Source: Kluyvera ascorbata ATCC 33433 (lineage in GTDB: Bacteria > Pseudomonadota > Gammaproteobacteria > Enterobacterales > Enterobacteriaceae). Taken from it: a stretch of DNA of 63,762 nt. Position 1 is the first letter of the stretch; each line of letters begins with the position of its first letter. Below, one piece after another: positions 1 through 8,587 of this stretch. Below the pieces are notes generated by a model. That model worked only from the letters and a program-made list of their open reading frames with translations. It had not been told where the DNA came from and ran no database searches. The stretch covers positions 1-63,762 of the forward strand of contig NZ_JMPL01000016.1 of assembly GCF_000735365.1 (NCBI RefSeq), in the 5' to 3' direction. The position numbers and the translations under genes are program-made.

Positions 1-18
1 CACCCAACTTCTGACGAA

Positions 19-1017
19 TTACGCGTCCGGGAACTCGCGAATCAAACGTTCAACGTCTTCCACCATATGGTCGTTACCGACGAAGAACGAACGACGCTGG
101 TGCAGCGTTTCCGGCACGATATCCAGAATACGCTCTTTCCCATCGCTGGCTTTACCGCCTGCCTGTTCCGCGAGGAACGCCATCGGGTTGCACTCATACA
201 GCAGACGCAGCTTCCCTTCCGGGTGGCTGGCGGTGCTTGGGTACAGGTAGATCCCGCCTTTCAGCAGGTTGCGGTGGAAATCGGCAACCAGAGAACCGAT
301 GTAGCGTGAGGTGTACGGGCGCTGCGTGGACTTATCTTCTTCCTGGCAGAACTTGATGTACTTCTTCACCCCGTTCGGGAACTTGATGTAGTTACCTTCG
401 TTGATGGAATAGGTGCTACCGCGCTGAGGGAAGCGCATACGCTCCTGGCACAGACAGAACACGCCCAGCGACGGGTCGTAGGTAAAGGCATGCACACCGC
501 AGCCGGTGGTGTACACCAGCATGGTGGAGGAACCGTAAACCACATAACCCGCAGCTACCTGACGGTTACCCGGCTGCAGGAAATCTTCTTCGGTGACAGG
601 CGTGCCCACTGGGGTAACGCGGCGGTAGATAGAGAAGATAGTACCGACAGAGACGTTAACGTCGATATTAGATGAGCCATCCAGCGGGTCCATCAGGACT
701 ACATACTTCGCATGTTCGCAGCCGTCGAATACGACAATTTCGTCTTCTTCTTCGGAGGCGATACCAGCGACGATGTCACGGGCGCGCAGCGCGGCTTTCA
801 GCTTCTCGTTTGCGAACAAATCGAGCTTTTGTTGTACTTCTCCCTGTACGTTTTCTGCGCCGCTGGCACCCAGGATATCGACCAGGCCGGCCTTGTTGAT
901 ATCGCGGTGGATGATCTTGGCACCTAACTTTATTGCCGACAACAAAGCAGTGAGCTCACCGGTAGCATGAGAGAACTCGTGCTGCTTTTCGACAATAAAT
1001 TCACCTAACGTTTTCAT
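19..1017 (-). CDS. fbp: Fructose-1,6-bisphosphatase class 1
   Basis: Hydrolyses fructose 1,6-bisphosphate to fructose 6-phosphate in gluconeogenesis, in the cytoplasm. The 332-residue product has the E. coli Fbp length. Metal-binding acidic residues are visible at Glu89/Glu90 (EEEDE) and in the DPLDGSSN motif at 110-117. The start chosen is [10 protein letters not shown]; an open frame continues 45 codons further upstream, but that part is AT-rich and not family-like. It is divergent from mpl, as in E. coli. Identification rests on near-complete recalled similarity to E. coli Fbp. Confidence 0.98.
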   Translation of the reverse strand: MKTLGEFIVEKQHEFSHATGELTALLSAIKLGAKIIHRDINKAGLVDILGASGAENVQGEVQQKLDLFANEKLKAALRARDIVAGIASEEEDEIVVFDGCEHAKYVVLMDPLDGSSNIDVNVSVGTIFSIYRRVTPVGTPVTEEDFLQPGNRQVAAGYVVYGSSTMLVYTTGCGVHAFTYDPSLGVFCLCQERMRFPQRGSTYSINEGNYIKFPNGVKKYIKFCQEEDKSTQRPYTSRYIGSLVADFHRNLLKGGIYLYPSTASHPEGKLRLLYECNPMAFLAEQAGGKASDGKERILDIVPETLHQRRSFFVGNDHMVEDVERLIREFPDA

Positions 1018-1193
1018 AACACTTTCCCTGACAGTGGATGTTGAGTAAAACGACTGCAACAATCTTAACAAAGAATAAAAAAAATTCGCACAGGTGAATC
1101 GCGCCAGCAAACTACGGAATATCCTTAAATGCATTTCTATGACGGCAAACATATGGGTAAAATGTGAGGTAGATAAAAAAAGGATAGTGACGT

Positions 1194-2564
1194 ATGCGCA
1201 TTCATATTTTGGGTATTTGTGGCACCTTCATGGGCGGTCTGGCGATGCTGGCTCGTTCGCTGGGTCATGAAGTCACGGGTTCGGATGCCAATGTGTATCC
1301 CCCGATGAGCACGCTGCTTGAAAAGCAAGGCATTGATTTAATTCAGGGATATGACGCAAGTCAGCTCGACCCGCAGCCGGATCTGGTGATCATCGGCAAC
1401 GCCATGACGCGCGGTAATCCGTGCGTAGAAGCGGTGCTGGAGAAGAACATTCCGTACATGTCCGGCCCGCAGTGGCTGCACGACTTCGTGCTGCGCGACC
1501 GCTGGGTTGTGGCAGTTGCCGGTACCCACGGCAAAACCACCACCGCCGGTATGGCGACCTGGATCCTCGAAGAGTGCGGCTACAAGCCGGGCTTCGTCAT
1601 CGGCGGCGTGCCGGGTAACTTCGAGGTTTCCGCGCGTCTGGGCGACAGCCCGTTCTTCGTGATTGAAGCCGATGAATACGACTGCGCGTTCTTCGATAAG
1701 CGTTCTAAATTCGTGCATTACTGCCCGCGTACGCTGATCCTCAACAACCTTGAGTTCGATCACGCGGACATCTTCGACGATCTGAAAGCTATCCAGAAAC
1801 AGTTCCACCACCTGGTACGCATCGTTCCGGGTCAGGGTCGCATTATCCTGCCGGAAAACGACGCGAACCTGAAACAGGTGATGGCGATGGGCTGCTGGAG
1901 CGAGCAGGAGCTGGTGGGCGAACAGGGCCACTGGCAGGCGAAGAAACTCAATACCGATGCCTCCGAGTGGGAAGTGCTGCTCGACGGTGAAAAAGTCGGC
2001 GAAGTGAAGTGGGGCCTGGTCGGCGAACACAATATGCATAACGGGCTGATGGCGATTGCCGCCGCGCGTCATGTCGGTGTCACCCCAGCCGATGCCGCCA
2101 ACGCGCTGGGCAGCTTTATCAACGCCCGTCGCCGCCTGGAGCTTCGTGGCGAAGCTAACGGCGTTTGCGTTTACGACGACTTCGCGCATCACCCAACGGC
2201 TATCCTCGCGACGCTGCAAGCGCTGCGCGGCAAAGTCGGCGGTACCGCGAAAATTATTGCCGTGCTGGAACCACGCTCGAACACCATGAAAATGGGCGTC
2301 TGCAAAGACGACCTGGCGCCGTCTCTGGGCCGCGCGGATGAAGTGTTCCTGCTGCAGCCGCAGCATATTCCGTGGCAGGTCGCGGAAGTGGCGGAAGCCT
2401 GCGTGCAGCCTGCGCACTGGAGCGCTGACGTTGACGCGCTGGCCGATATGATTGTGAAGAGCGCCGAGCCTGGTGACCATATTCTGGTGATGAGTAACGG
2501 CGGCTTCGGCGGCATTCATCAGAAGCTGCTCGATGGGCTGGCGAAGAAAGCGCAGCAGGAGTAA
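1194..2564 (+). CDS. mpl: UDP-MurNAc:L-Ala-gamma-D-Glu-meso-DAP ligase
   Basis: Murein peptide ligase: joins the recycled tripeptide L-Ala-gamma-D-Glu-meso-DAP to UDP-MurNAc in the cytoplasm, feeding peptidoglycan recycling. It is 456 residues, about the E. coli length. The N-terminal Rossmann part begins [13 protein letters not shown], and the ATP-binding P-loop AGTHGKTT lies at 109-116, the Mur ligase hallmark. The middle domain holds EADEYD and a NNLEFDHAD segment as in MurC/Mpl. It is divergent from fbp, with a 176-bp intergenic region in which no special signal was recognised. Confidence 0.97.
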   Translation: MRIHILGICGTFMGGLAMLARSLGHEVTGSDANVYPPMSTLLEKQGIDLIQGYDASQLDPQPDLVIIGNAMTRGNPCVEAVLEKNIPYMSGPQWLHDFVLRDRWVVAVAGTHGKTTTAGMATWILEECGYKPGFVIGGVPGNFEVSARLGDSPFFVIEADEYDCAFFDKRSKFVHYCPRTLILNNLEFDHADIFDDLKAIQKQFHHLVRIVPGQGRIILPENDANLKQVMAMGCWSEQELVGEQGHWQAKKLNTDASEWEVLLDGEKVGEVKWGLVGEHNMHNGLMAIAAARHVGVTPADAANALGSFINARRRLELRGEANGVCVYDDFAHHPTAILATLQALRGKVGGTAKIIAVLEPRSNTMKMGVCKDDLAPSLGRADEVFLLQPQHIPWQVAEVAEACVQPAHWSADVDALADMIVKSAEPGDHILVMSNGGFGGIHQKLLDGLAKKAQQE

Positions 2565-2592
2565 TTCGCTGATGTTGCGCTGAGCGGGTTTT

Positions 2593-2700
2593 CCCCCTCA
2601 CCCTAATCTCTCCCAGCGGGGAGAGGGGACCGATCGAGCAGCTAGCACGGTTGGTTTTCTCCCTCGCCCCTTTGGGGAGAGGGCCGGGGTGAGGGGGTAC
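2593..2700. repeat. Paired boxC-like palindromic repeat
   Basis: Two inverted copies of a CCCTCACCCTAA...GGGGAGAGGG unit face each other between mpl and the acetyltransferase gene. Each copy forms its own CTCTCCCC/GGGGAGAG hairpin, and the outer CCCCTCACC and GGTGAGGGG arms pair with each other. The same unit recurs at 11570-11665 (paired) and 15894-15930 (single). It resembles the dispersed boxC/REP-type palindromes of enterobacteria; the class name is from memory. Confidence 0.8.
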
Positions 2701-2734
2701 CCGCTAGATCTAGTCCTTTTCCCGGAACCCCAAA

Positions 2735-3256
2735 ATGCTCACCGCCAAAAAAATCACCTCAACCGACTCCGTTCTATTCCCCCCGCTGGACACCCTATAC
2801 ACTCAAGCCTTCCCCTGGCACGAACAGCGCGAACTCCCCGCTAAACAGCGAGCACTCAACTCCCCGCACTACGCGCTGGAAGCGTGGTTCGACGGTGAGC
2901 AGTTTATTGGAATGAGCGGATGCTGGGCGTTTGACGGCTACGTCTACATTGAACATCTGGCGGTCGACAGCAGCTTACGTTCCCAGGGCTACGGCAAACG
3001 TCTGCTAGGCCAGATCCTCGAGCGTGCGCCGAAAACCATTCTGGAAATCGATCCGCTGACCACCGACATTGCCCACAAGCGTCTGCGCTTCTATGAAAGT
3101 ATGGGATTCTTCGCCAACCCGTGGCCGCATGCCCACCCGACTTATCATGCAGGTATCGCCGATCACGAGCTGATCGTGCTGAGCTATCCGCAGCCGATTG
3201 ACGAGGCGCAGTACCAGCGTTTCAATCATGATTTGTGCCGGGTTGTGATGGCATGA
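2735..3256 (+). CDS. GNAT-family N-acetyltransferase
   Basis: A 173-residue acetyl-CoA-dependent N-acyltransferase of unknown substrate. The core GNAT motif is visible: a beta strand YIEHLAVD at 71-78 followed by the pyrophosphate-binding loop RSQGYG at 82-87 and the helix after it; the later YESMGF segment is the usual motif B. It lies between mpl and yjgA, where E. coli K-12 has no gene, with boxC-like and REP repeats on either side, so it is an accessory insertion. It is not the yjgM acetyltransferase, which is present separately at 32.1-32.6 kb. Confidence 0.85.
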   Translation: MLTAKKITSTDSVLFPPLDTLYTQAFPWHEQRELPAKQRALNSPHYALEAWFDGEQFIGMSGCWAFDGYVYIEHLAVDSSLRSQGYGKRLLGQILERAPKTILEIDPLTTDIAHKRLRFYESMGFFANPWPHAHPTYHAGIADHELIVLSYPQPIDEAQYQRFNHDLCRVVMA

Positions 3257-3258
3257 AA

Positions 3259-3290
3259 GTAGCCCGGCCGAGCAGCGCGACGCCGGGATA
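3259..3290. repeat. REP (palindromic unit)
   Basis: A GTAGCCCGGCCGAGC...GCGACGCCGGG palindrome just after the acetyltransferase stop codon, typical of enterobacterial REP elements. The same unit recurs around 25.8, 28.7, 32.8 and 40.3 kb. Confidence 0.8.
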
Positions 3291-3310
3291 TCGCACAAGA
3301 CGGGCAAAAA

Positions 3311-3335
3311 AATACCCTCGCGAGGAGGGCATTTT
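3311..3335 (-). terminator. Intrinsic terminator after yjgA
   Basis: A CCCTC/GAGGG hairpin. Read on the minus strand it is followed by a run of seven T, so it should terminate yjgA; on the plus strand it is followed by ATTTTC and could also stop the acetyltransferase transcript. Confidence 0.7.
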
Positions 3336-3343
3336 CTTGAAGC

Positions 3344-3895
3344 TTAATCCTGGTTTTCAGTCAGTTCGCGCAGATACTGGAAAATCTGGCGGGAAGATTT
3401 TGGCGGCTTGTTGCCCGCTTTTTCTTTCCTGGCGTTACGCACCAGCGAACGCAGCTGCTGACGGTCGGCGTCAGGCCACAGGTTCATCACTTCTTCGATG
3501 GCTTCATCGCTACCGTCAACCATGCGGTCACGCAGTTGTTCCAGTTTATGGAAAACAACAACCTGCTGGTTGTGACGGTTTTTTAGCTTATCCAGCGCCT
3601 GACGGAAAGGTTCTACGTCGCGCTGACGCAGCATTTTACCAATCAGCTGCAGCTGGCGGCGGCGGCCTTCCATCTTGATACGCTGCGCCAGCTCAATGGC
3701 GGCGCGCAGGTCGGCGTCCAGCGGGATTTTATCCAGGGCATTTTTACCCAGGTCAACCAGCTCTGCCCCAAGCTTTTTCAGCTCTTCGGCATCACGCTTA
3801 ATTTCACTCTTGCTGACCCAGATAATTTCATCATCTTCGTCCTCGATATCATCACCGGGGACGTCGTCGAGCCAGTCTTCGGGCTGCTTTGTCAT
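3344..3895 (-). CDS. yjgA: YjgA/DarP ribosome-associated protein
   Basis: DUF615 family protein, known in E. coli as a factor associated with late 50S ribosomal subunit assembly. The 183-residue product is highly charged: an acidic start ([17 protein letters not shown]), helices rich in Lys/Arg/Gln, and a basic C-terminal segment. This matches the E. coli protein in length and layout. It is divergent from pmbA, as in E. coli. Confidence 0.95.
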   Translation of the reverse strand: MTKQPEDWLDDVPGDDIEDEDDEIIWVSKSEIKRDAEELKKLGAELVDLGKNALDKIPLDADLRAAIELAQRIKMEGRRRQLQLIGKMLRQRDVEPFRQALDKLKNRHNQQVVVFHKLEQLRDRMVDGSDEAIEEVMNLWPDADRQQLRSLVRNARKEKAGNKPPKSSRQIFQYLRELTENQD

Positions 3896-4001
3896 TTCAG
3901 GCTCCTTAAAAAAGAGGCTAATACTAACAGCTTGAGCGCATACTGAGAAAGGGTTCTCTGTTAGACTTCATTTAACTTTACCTCAGATTATGGCTTAGAC
4001 G

Positions 4002-5342
4002 ATGAAAGTGATCACACAAGTTGCACAACAACGTATTGCGCTGGAAAAAGCGGTCTCTACGGCGCTGGAGCTGGCAGCCAGTCAATCAGACGGCGCGGAA
4101 GTGGCGGTCAGCAAGACCACCGGTATCGGCGTAAGCACCCGTTATGGTGAAGTCGAAAACGTCGAATTCAATAGCGACGGGGCGCTGGGGATCACCGTTT
4201 ATCACCAAAACCGTAAAGGCAGCGCATCGTCCACCGACCTGAGCCCGGATGCTATCGCCCGTACCGTGCAGGCGGCGCTGGACATCGCGCGCTACACCTC
4301 GCCGGACCCCTGTGCTGGCGTAGCAGACAAAGAGCTGCTGGCCTTTGACGCCCCGGATCTTGACCTGTTTCACCCGGCGGAAGTCTCCCCGGATGAAGCC
4401 ATCGAAATGGCGGCCCGCGCTGAGCAGGCTTCCCTGAAGGCTGACAAACGTATTACCAACACCGAAGGCGGCAGCTTCAACAGCCACTACGGTATTAAAG
4501 TCTTCGGCAACAGTCACGGTATGTTGCAAAGCTACTGCTCAACCCGTCACTCCCTTTCAAGCTGCGTGATTGCCGAAGTGAACGGCGACATGGAGCGTGA
4601 CTACGCCTATACCATCGGCCGTGCGCTGGGTGACCTGAAGTCACCGGAATGGGTCGGTGAAGAGTGCGCGCGCCGCACCTTGTCTCGCCTGGAGCCGCGC
4701 AAGCTCTCCACCATGAAAGCGCCGGTAATTTTCGCTAATGAAGTGGCGACCGGGCTGTTCGGCCACCTGGTTGGCGCGATTGCTGGTGGTTCGGTTTATC
4801 GTAAATCGACCTTCCTGCTGGACTCTCTCGGCAAGCAAATTCTACCGGAATGGCTGACTATTGAAGAGCATCCGCATCTGCTGAAAGGGCTGGCCTCCAC
4901 GCCGTTTGACGGCGAAGGCGTGCGCACCGAGCGTCGCGACATCATCAAAGACGGTGTGCTGACTCAGTGGCTGCTGACCAACTACTCCGCGCGCAAACTG
5001 GGCCTGAAGAGCACCGGCCACGCGGGCGGCATCCACAACTGGCGTATTGCCGGTCGCGGCCTAAGTTTTGAAAAGTTGCTTAAAGAGATGGGCACGGGTC
5101 TTGTCGTGACTGAACTGATGGGGCAGGGTGTTAGCGGCATCACCGGCGACTACTCTCGCGGTGCATCCGGCTTCTGGGTTGAGAACGGCGAAATTCAGTA
5201 TCCGGTGAGTGAAATCACCATCGCTGGCAACCTGAAAGACATGTGGCGCAATATGGTCACCATCGCCGACGATATTGAGACACGCAGTAATATTCAATGT
5301 GGTTCCGTACTGCTTCCGGAGATGAAAATCGCCGGACAGTAA
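4002..5342 (+). CDS. pmbA: TldE/PmbA metalloprotease subunit
   Basis: Subunit of the TldD/TldE protease, which matures microcin B17 and degrades CcdA in E. coli. It is 446 residues and nearly identical to E. coli PmbA throughout, including the C-terminal [13 protein letters not shown]. The longer E. coli-type start is not possible: the upstream ATG at 3990 is followed two codons later by TAG, so MKVITQ is the start. The metal-binding partner TldD is encoded elsewhere. Confidence 0.97.
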   Translation: MKVITQVAQQRIALEKAVSTALELAASQSDGAEVAVSKTTGIGVSTRYGEVENVEFNSDGALGITVYHQNRKGSASSTDLSPDAIARTVQAALDIARYTSPDPCAGVADKELLAFDAPDLDLFHPAEVSPDEAIEMAARAEQASLKADKRITNTEGGSFNSHYGIKVFGNSHGMLQSYCSTRHSLSSCVIAEVNGDMERDYAYTIGRALGDLKSPEWVGEECARRTLSRLEPRKLSTMKAPVIFANEVATGLFGHLVGAIAGGSVYRKSTFLLDSLGKQILPEWLTIEEHPHLLKGLASTPFDGEGVRTERRDIIKDGVLTQWLLTNYSARKLGLKSTGHAGGIHNWRIAGRGLSFEKLLKEMGTGLVVTELMGQGVSGITGDYSRGASGFWVENGEIQYPVSEITIAGNLKDMWRNMVTIADDIETRSNIQCGSVLLPEMKIAGQ

Positions 5343-5351
5343 TCACGTATT

Positions 5352-5371
5352 GGGCGCATCCTGCTGCGCCC
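5352..5371 (+). terminator. Hairpin between pmbA and cybC
   Basis: A GGGCGCA/TGCGCCC stem directly after pmbA. Only weak T-richness follows (TTCGCTT), so this is a possible attenuator or 3'-end stabilising hairpin rather than a clear terminator. Confidence 0.45.
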
Positions 5372-5402
5372 GTTCGCTTAAATAATAAAAAGGAAGTGAG
5401 CA

Positions 5403-5789
5403 ATGCGTAAAAAACTGGTAGCGATGCTGGCGGTCTCCGCGCTGGCGCTGGGTTCGGCTTCTGCCTTTGCTGACCTGGGCGAAGATATGGACACCCTGGC
5501 GGAAAATCTGCAGGTGGTGCAGAAGACCACCGACGCGGGTGAACTGAAAGCAGCACTGACGAAAATGCGTACCGCTGCTGAAGACGCTAAAAAAGAGACC
5601 CCGCCGAAGCTGGAAGGCAAAGCGGCAGACAGCGCAGAAATGAAAGACTATCGCCATGGTCTGGATACGCTGATTGGTCAGATTGACGGTGCGATGAAGC
5701 TGGCGAACGAGGGCAAAGTGAAAGAAGCCCAGGCCGCCGCGGAAGATTTCAAAACCACCCGCAACGAGAACCACAAGAAGTTCCGTTAA
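5403..5789 (+). CDS. cybC: Soluble cytochrome b562
   Basis: Periplasmic four-helix-bundle b-type cytochrome of 128 residues. A signal peptide is clear: MRKK, a hydrophobic stretch, then an Ala-rich cleavage region near residues 21-23. The heme ligands are conserved: Met29 (mature Met7) and His124 (mature His102). An AGGAAG ribosome binding site precedes the start. A hairpin terminator follows, and the next operon starts about 290 bp downstream. Confidence 0.96.
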   Translation: MRKKLVAMLAVSALALGSASAFADLGEDMDTLAENLQVVQKTTDAGELKAALTKMRTAAEDAKKETPPKLEGKAADSAEMKDYRHGLDTLIGQIDGAMKLANEGKVKEAQAAAEDFKTTRNENHKKFR

Positions 5790-5799
5790 TCCTTTCTCC

Positions 5800-5823
5800 G
5801 GAAGGTGTCGCCTGACGCCTTCC
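5800..5823 (+). terminator. Terminator after cybC
   Basis: A GGAAGG(T)GTCGCC/...GACGCCTTCC hairpin followed by GTCTTTCTTC, consistent with an intrinsic terminator for cybC. Confidence 0.65.
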
Positions 5824-5904
5824 GTCTTTCTTCCCCGAAAACTTCACCGATATCACACTTTTCACCTCCGTTTTGCCATTCGCATTTCCAATGACCTTGT
5901 CCCA

Positions 5905-5928
5905 CAGACGTGATATTCATCACGCGAA
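5905..5928. promoter_or_regulatory. Candidate CRP site before PRD/SFCGS operon
   Basis: GTGAT at 5910-5914 and ATCAC at 5919-5923 form the two half sites of a CRP-type operator with correct spacing (TGA-N6-TCA core). It lies about 155 bp upstream of the first gene of the sugar-acid operon, so cAMP-CRP activation is plausible. No promoter was assigned with confidence. Confidence 0.6.
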
Positions 5929-5988
5929 TATATCGAAATCGTTATTTTCGTGGTGAATGTGTGAATCCGATCACTCAAGCCGTCTACC

Positions 5989-6008
5989 TTTCCACTTCGA
6001 AGTGGAAA
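5989..6008. promoter_or_regulatory. 20-bp perfect palindrome, candidate operator
   Basis: Arms TTTCCACTTC and GAAGTGGAAA form an uninterrupted perfect palindrome 70 bp upstream of the PRD gene. It could be the operator of the BglG/LicR-type regulator encoded at 12.9-14.8 kb, or an RNA hairpin in the leader. Confidence 0.6.
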
Positions 6009-6077
6009 ACAACTCGCTACAAACTCCCACCCCCCGGCGTTAGGTTTATCCCCAGAGACATTAGCGGGGTAACACGA

Positions 6078-6416
6078 GTGAATAACGGAGCGGTAATACA
6101 CGACGCAGGGGAGCAGGCGCTACAGACCGAACGGCTGGCCGACAAGATGTTGCAGCAGGTGTTCGCACTGTTACGCCGCCGCGGTATCACCCCTAACGAC
6201 GTGCAGGAGCAAATGCTGACCTCCCACGTGCGGGCCATGGCCCACCGGTCTATCAGCGGCGAGCCGCTGCCGGAAGTGGATGAAAGCCTGTTTGAAGAGA
6301 TTTCTGACGATTCAATGATGCTTGCCCGCGAAGTGGTCGCGGAGTTCGGCAACCTGCCTGATGAAGAGGCCTGGCTGCTCTCCGTTCACTTCGAAGTAGC
6401 AAAAGACAACCTGTAA
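6078..6416 (+). CDS. PRD-only regulatory protein (EF_0829/AHA_3910-like)
   Basis: Small protein of 112 residues consisting of one PTS regulation domain, with no DNA-binding domain. Conserved-type histidines are at 50, 56 and 104 (TSHVRAMAH, LSVHFEVAK). GTG at 6078 is chosen as start: it has a GGGG-rich site upstream and gives the usual length of this family. The reading frame stays open to 5910, but that extension crosses the CRP site and palindrome. It is the first gene of an eight-gene operon and ends 10 bp before the SFCGS gene. It may be a phosphorylation-controlled partner of a PRD regulator; this is inference. Confidence 0.8.
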   Translation: MNNGAVIHDAGEQALQTERLADKMLQQVFALLRRRGITPNDVQEQMLTSHVRAMAHRSISGEPLPEVDESLFEEISDDSMMLAREVVAEFGNLPDEEAWLLSVHFEVAKDNL

Positions 6417-6426
6417 GGAGCAACAA

Positions 6427-6789
6427 ATGGAACAGATCACCGTAGTAATTGGCGACCGCCTGGGTAAAGGACAAAAAGTTGCCGCTGGCGCGGAAAAAGC
6501 CGGTGCTCGTGCAGTTGTGGTACCGGGAGTCGCCGCCGACATGAAGCTGGGCGACATGATGAAGGCCGAGAACGCGACCTTCGGTATCTCCTTCTGCGGT
6601 AGCGGTGGCGCGGGTGCTATCACCGCGCAGACCAAATATGGCTACAAAGCGAAATACGGCATGCGTTCAGTGGAAGAGGGTGTCACCGCCATCAACGAAG
6701 GCTGCAACGTGCTGGGCTTCGGCTTTATGGACAAAGAAGAGCTGGGCGAACGCCTGGTAGAGGCCTGGAAGAAGAAGTACGGCGCTTGA
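6427..6789 (+). CDS. Glycine-rich SFCGS family protein (EF_0830-like)
   Basis: Conserved 120-residue protein named for its SFCGS motif, here at 55-59 within a Gly/Ala-rich stretch (SFCGSGGAGAI), with Cys57 as a candidate phospho-acceptor or redox residue. No signal peptide or membrane segment is seen. It is always described beside DUF4312, DUF4311 and DUF4310 proteins, and its size and exposed cysteine suggest a soluble component of a transporter, perhaps like a PTS IIB protein. The function is not known. An AAGGAG site lies 5 bp before the start. Confidence 0.85.
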   Translation: MEQITVVIGDRLGKGQKVAAGAEKAGARAVVVPGVAADMKLGDMMKAENATFGISFCGSGGAGAITAQTKYGYKAKYGMRSVEEGVTAINEGCNVLGFGFMDKEELGERLVEAWKKKYGA

Positions 6790-6790
6790 T

Positions 6791-7090
6791 ATGAAAGAGC
6801 AATTCACCACCACGGTGAGGGTCACGGGCAAAGGCGAAAGCAAAACACGGGCGTTCGCCGATGCTCTGAACCACGTGCAGGCAGCGGTGATGAAAACATC
6901 ATCGCGCATCTTACTGCGTATTGAGCCACAGGATGTGCAGGTCGTTCATGCGCGCGAAGCGGTACGAAAAGAGGCGTTCTTATTCTTCTTTTTACGCCGT
7001 GAACGACGAGCGTACAGCGTGGAGCTGGACGTGACCGTCAACGTGACTGCCATCGATATCGATAAAGTGGATTTCGTCACGCAAACCTGA
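6791..7090 (+). CDS. DUF4312 family protein (EF_0831-like)
   Basis: Conserved 99-residue soluble protein starting one base after the SFCGS gene stop. It is rich in beta-type segments (TTVRVTGKGESKTRAFADAL, YSVELDVTVNVTAIDI) and has no membrane segment. It is known only as part of this gene neighbourhood. Tight coupling to the SFCGS gene upstream and the membrane protein downstream suggests that it is a subunit of the same uptake system. Confidence 0.82.
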   Translation: MKEQFTTTVRVTGKGESKTRAFADALNHVQAAVMKTSSRILLRIEPQDVQVVHAREAVRKEAFLFFFLRRERRAYSVELDVTVNVTAIDIDKVDFVTQT

Positions 7091-7111
7091 TTTTTACCAA
7101 AGGGTCAGACT

Positions 7112-7888
7112 ATGTTCCTGATAATTTTAATAAAATCGCTCATCATCGGCGGCCTGGTTGGCGTCGGCGTGGGCGCCGGAGCGGCACGCATGTTTCACGC
7201 GCCCACCACGCAGGGGATGGGGGCGTTTCGTACGTTGGGCGAGCTGAACTCCTGTGAAGGCGATCCGGCTTCCCACTTCTCCTTTGGCCTCGGCTTCTTC
7301 TTTAACGCCTGGGCTTCTTCCGTTGCAGCAGGTTCCTTCACCCAGGACGTTGACCACCGCATTATCCCGAACTGGGGCGCGGCGGCACTGATGGTGAAAA
7401 ATCGCAACGTCGGTGAAACGCTGCATGATCCACGCAAAATGGCAATTGCCTGCGGCATCATCGGCATGATCGTAGTGGCCTTCCTTAACCTGACGGCCTC
7501 TTCCGTACCGCAGGCGCTGCAGGTGACTGCCGTTAAGGTGCTGGTTCCGGCAGCCAACCTGCTGGTGAACACCGTGATGCCGGTTATTTTCTGGCTGGCG
7601 GCGATTGATGCCGGTAAGAAATCAGGCTTCTGGGCGACCATCTTCGGCGGCGCGGCGCAGCTGATTATGGGTAACGCCGTACCGGGCCTGGTGCTGGGTA
7701 TTCTGATTGGTAAAGGCGTTGAAGAGAGCGGCTGGCATCGCGTCACTAAAGTGATGATGGGCGCCATCGTTGCGCTGTTTGTCCTGAGCGCCTTCTTCCG
7801 CGGCTTTGACATGAGGATGATTGAATCCTTCCACCTGACCGTACCGAACTGGCTGGATCTGATCCACAGCTCAATCAGCGGCAAATAA
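7112..7888 (+). CDS. DUF4311-type membrane protein
   Basis: Polytopic inner-membrane protein of 258 residues with several hydrophobic segments (near 1-25, 105-130, 140-165 and 185-230) and Gly-rich turns (GGLVGVGVGAGAARM). The loop with HFSFGLGFFFNAWAS and DVDHRIIPNW is strongly patterned and may line a substrate site. It belongs to the EF_0832/EF_0833 pair; I assign DUF4311 to this longer member from memory. Position and pairing with the next gene suggest a two-subunit permease similar in plan to mannose-type IIC/IID, though homology to these was not shown. Confidence 0.78.
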   Translation: MFLIILIKSLIIGGLVGVGVGAGAARMFHAPTTQGMGAFRTLGELNSCEGDPASHFSFGLGFFFNAWASSVAAGSFTQDVDHRIIPNWGAAALMVKNRNVGETLHDPRKMAIACGIIGMIVVAFLNLTASSVPQALQVTAVKVLVPAANLLVNTVMPVIFWLAAIDAGKKSGFWATIFGGAAQLIMGNAVPGLVLGILIGKGVEESGWHRVTKVMMGAIVALFVLSAFFRGFDMRMIESFHLTVPNWLDLIHSSISGK

Positions 7889-7900
7889 CGGGAGCCTGAC

Positions 7901-8545
7901 ATGGAACAAAATAAAGGTTTTTGGTATGCCGACTGGTCGTTCCCGATCTTCGTTGGCCTGCTCTCTTCCGGCGTGTTCGCCGGGACGCATATGTACTACC
8001 TCTACGGCATTGGCGCCTTCAACGAAGTGGCCTTCGTGGCGATGCTGAAAGCCGGGATTGATACCGGGGCTTACGGCGCGGTGGCGGCGTTCGGCGCGAG
8101 CTTCCTGTTCGCCCGTATCATCGAAGGTTCGCTGGTGGGGATTCTCGACATCGGCGGCGCGATTCAAACGGGCGTAGGCCTCGGCGTTCCGGCGCTGCTG
8201 TTGGGCGCGGGCATCATGTTCCCGGTGACCAACTTTATCGCCTCCCTGATTACCGGGCTGGTGATTGGTCTGGCGATTGGCTACATCATCATCCTGGCGC
8301 GTAAGTTCACCATCAACCAGAGTGACTCCACCTACGGGGCCGATGTGATGATGGGCGCGGGTAACGCCTCCGGCCGCTTCCTTGGCCCGTTGATTATCCT
8401 CAGCGCCATGACCGCTTCGATTCCTATCGGCGTGGGCTCGCTGATTGGCGCGCTGATTTTCTATGTCTGGCAGAAGCCGATTACCGGCGGCGCCATTCTG
8501 GGCGCGATGCTGCTGGGCTCTATCTTCCCGGTCGCGATTAGCTAA
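7901..8545 (+). CDS. DUF4310-type membrane protein
   Basis: Second polytopic membrane protein of the operon, 214 residues, with about five or six hydrophobic segments and long Gly/Ala/Ile-rich helices (GLVIGLAIGYIIILARKF near 120-140). It starts 12 bp after the previous gene behind a GGGAGCC site. Assigned to the DUF4310 family from memory of its length and order. It is likely the partner subunit of the preceding membrane protein in the proposed uptake system. Confidence 0.78.
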   Translation: MEQNKGFWYADWSFPIFVGLLSSGVFAGTHMYYLYGIGAFNEVAFVAMLKAGIDTGAYGAVAAFGASFLFARIIEGSLVGILDIGGAIQTGVGLGVPALLLGAGIMFPVTNFIASLITGLVIGLAIGYIIILARKFTINQSDSTYGADVMMGAGNASGRFLGPLIILSAMTASIPIGVGSLIGALIFYVWQKPITGGAILGAMLLGSIFPVAIS

Positions 8546-8550
8546 ACCTT

Positions 8551-8570
8551 GCGGGCGCTTTAGCGCCCGC
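8551..8570 (+). other. Intercistronic hairpin in the operon
   Basis: GCGGGCGCT and AGCGCCCGC form a perfect 9-bp stem with a 2-base loop between the transport-type and enzyme-type genes. No T-run follows, so it more likely stabilises or processes the upstream mRNA than terminates it. Confidence 0.65.
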
Positions 8571-8587
8571 CTTAACAGGAGAGAGAT

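Noticed and set aside
5910-6080. Longer start for the PRD protein
   Set aside because: The extension crosses the CRP-type site and perfect palindrome, adds residues without family character and has no ribosome site; GTG 6078 gives the expected family length.
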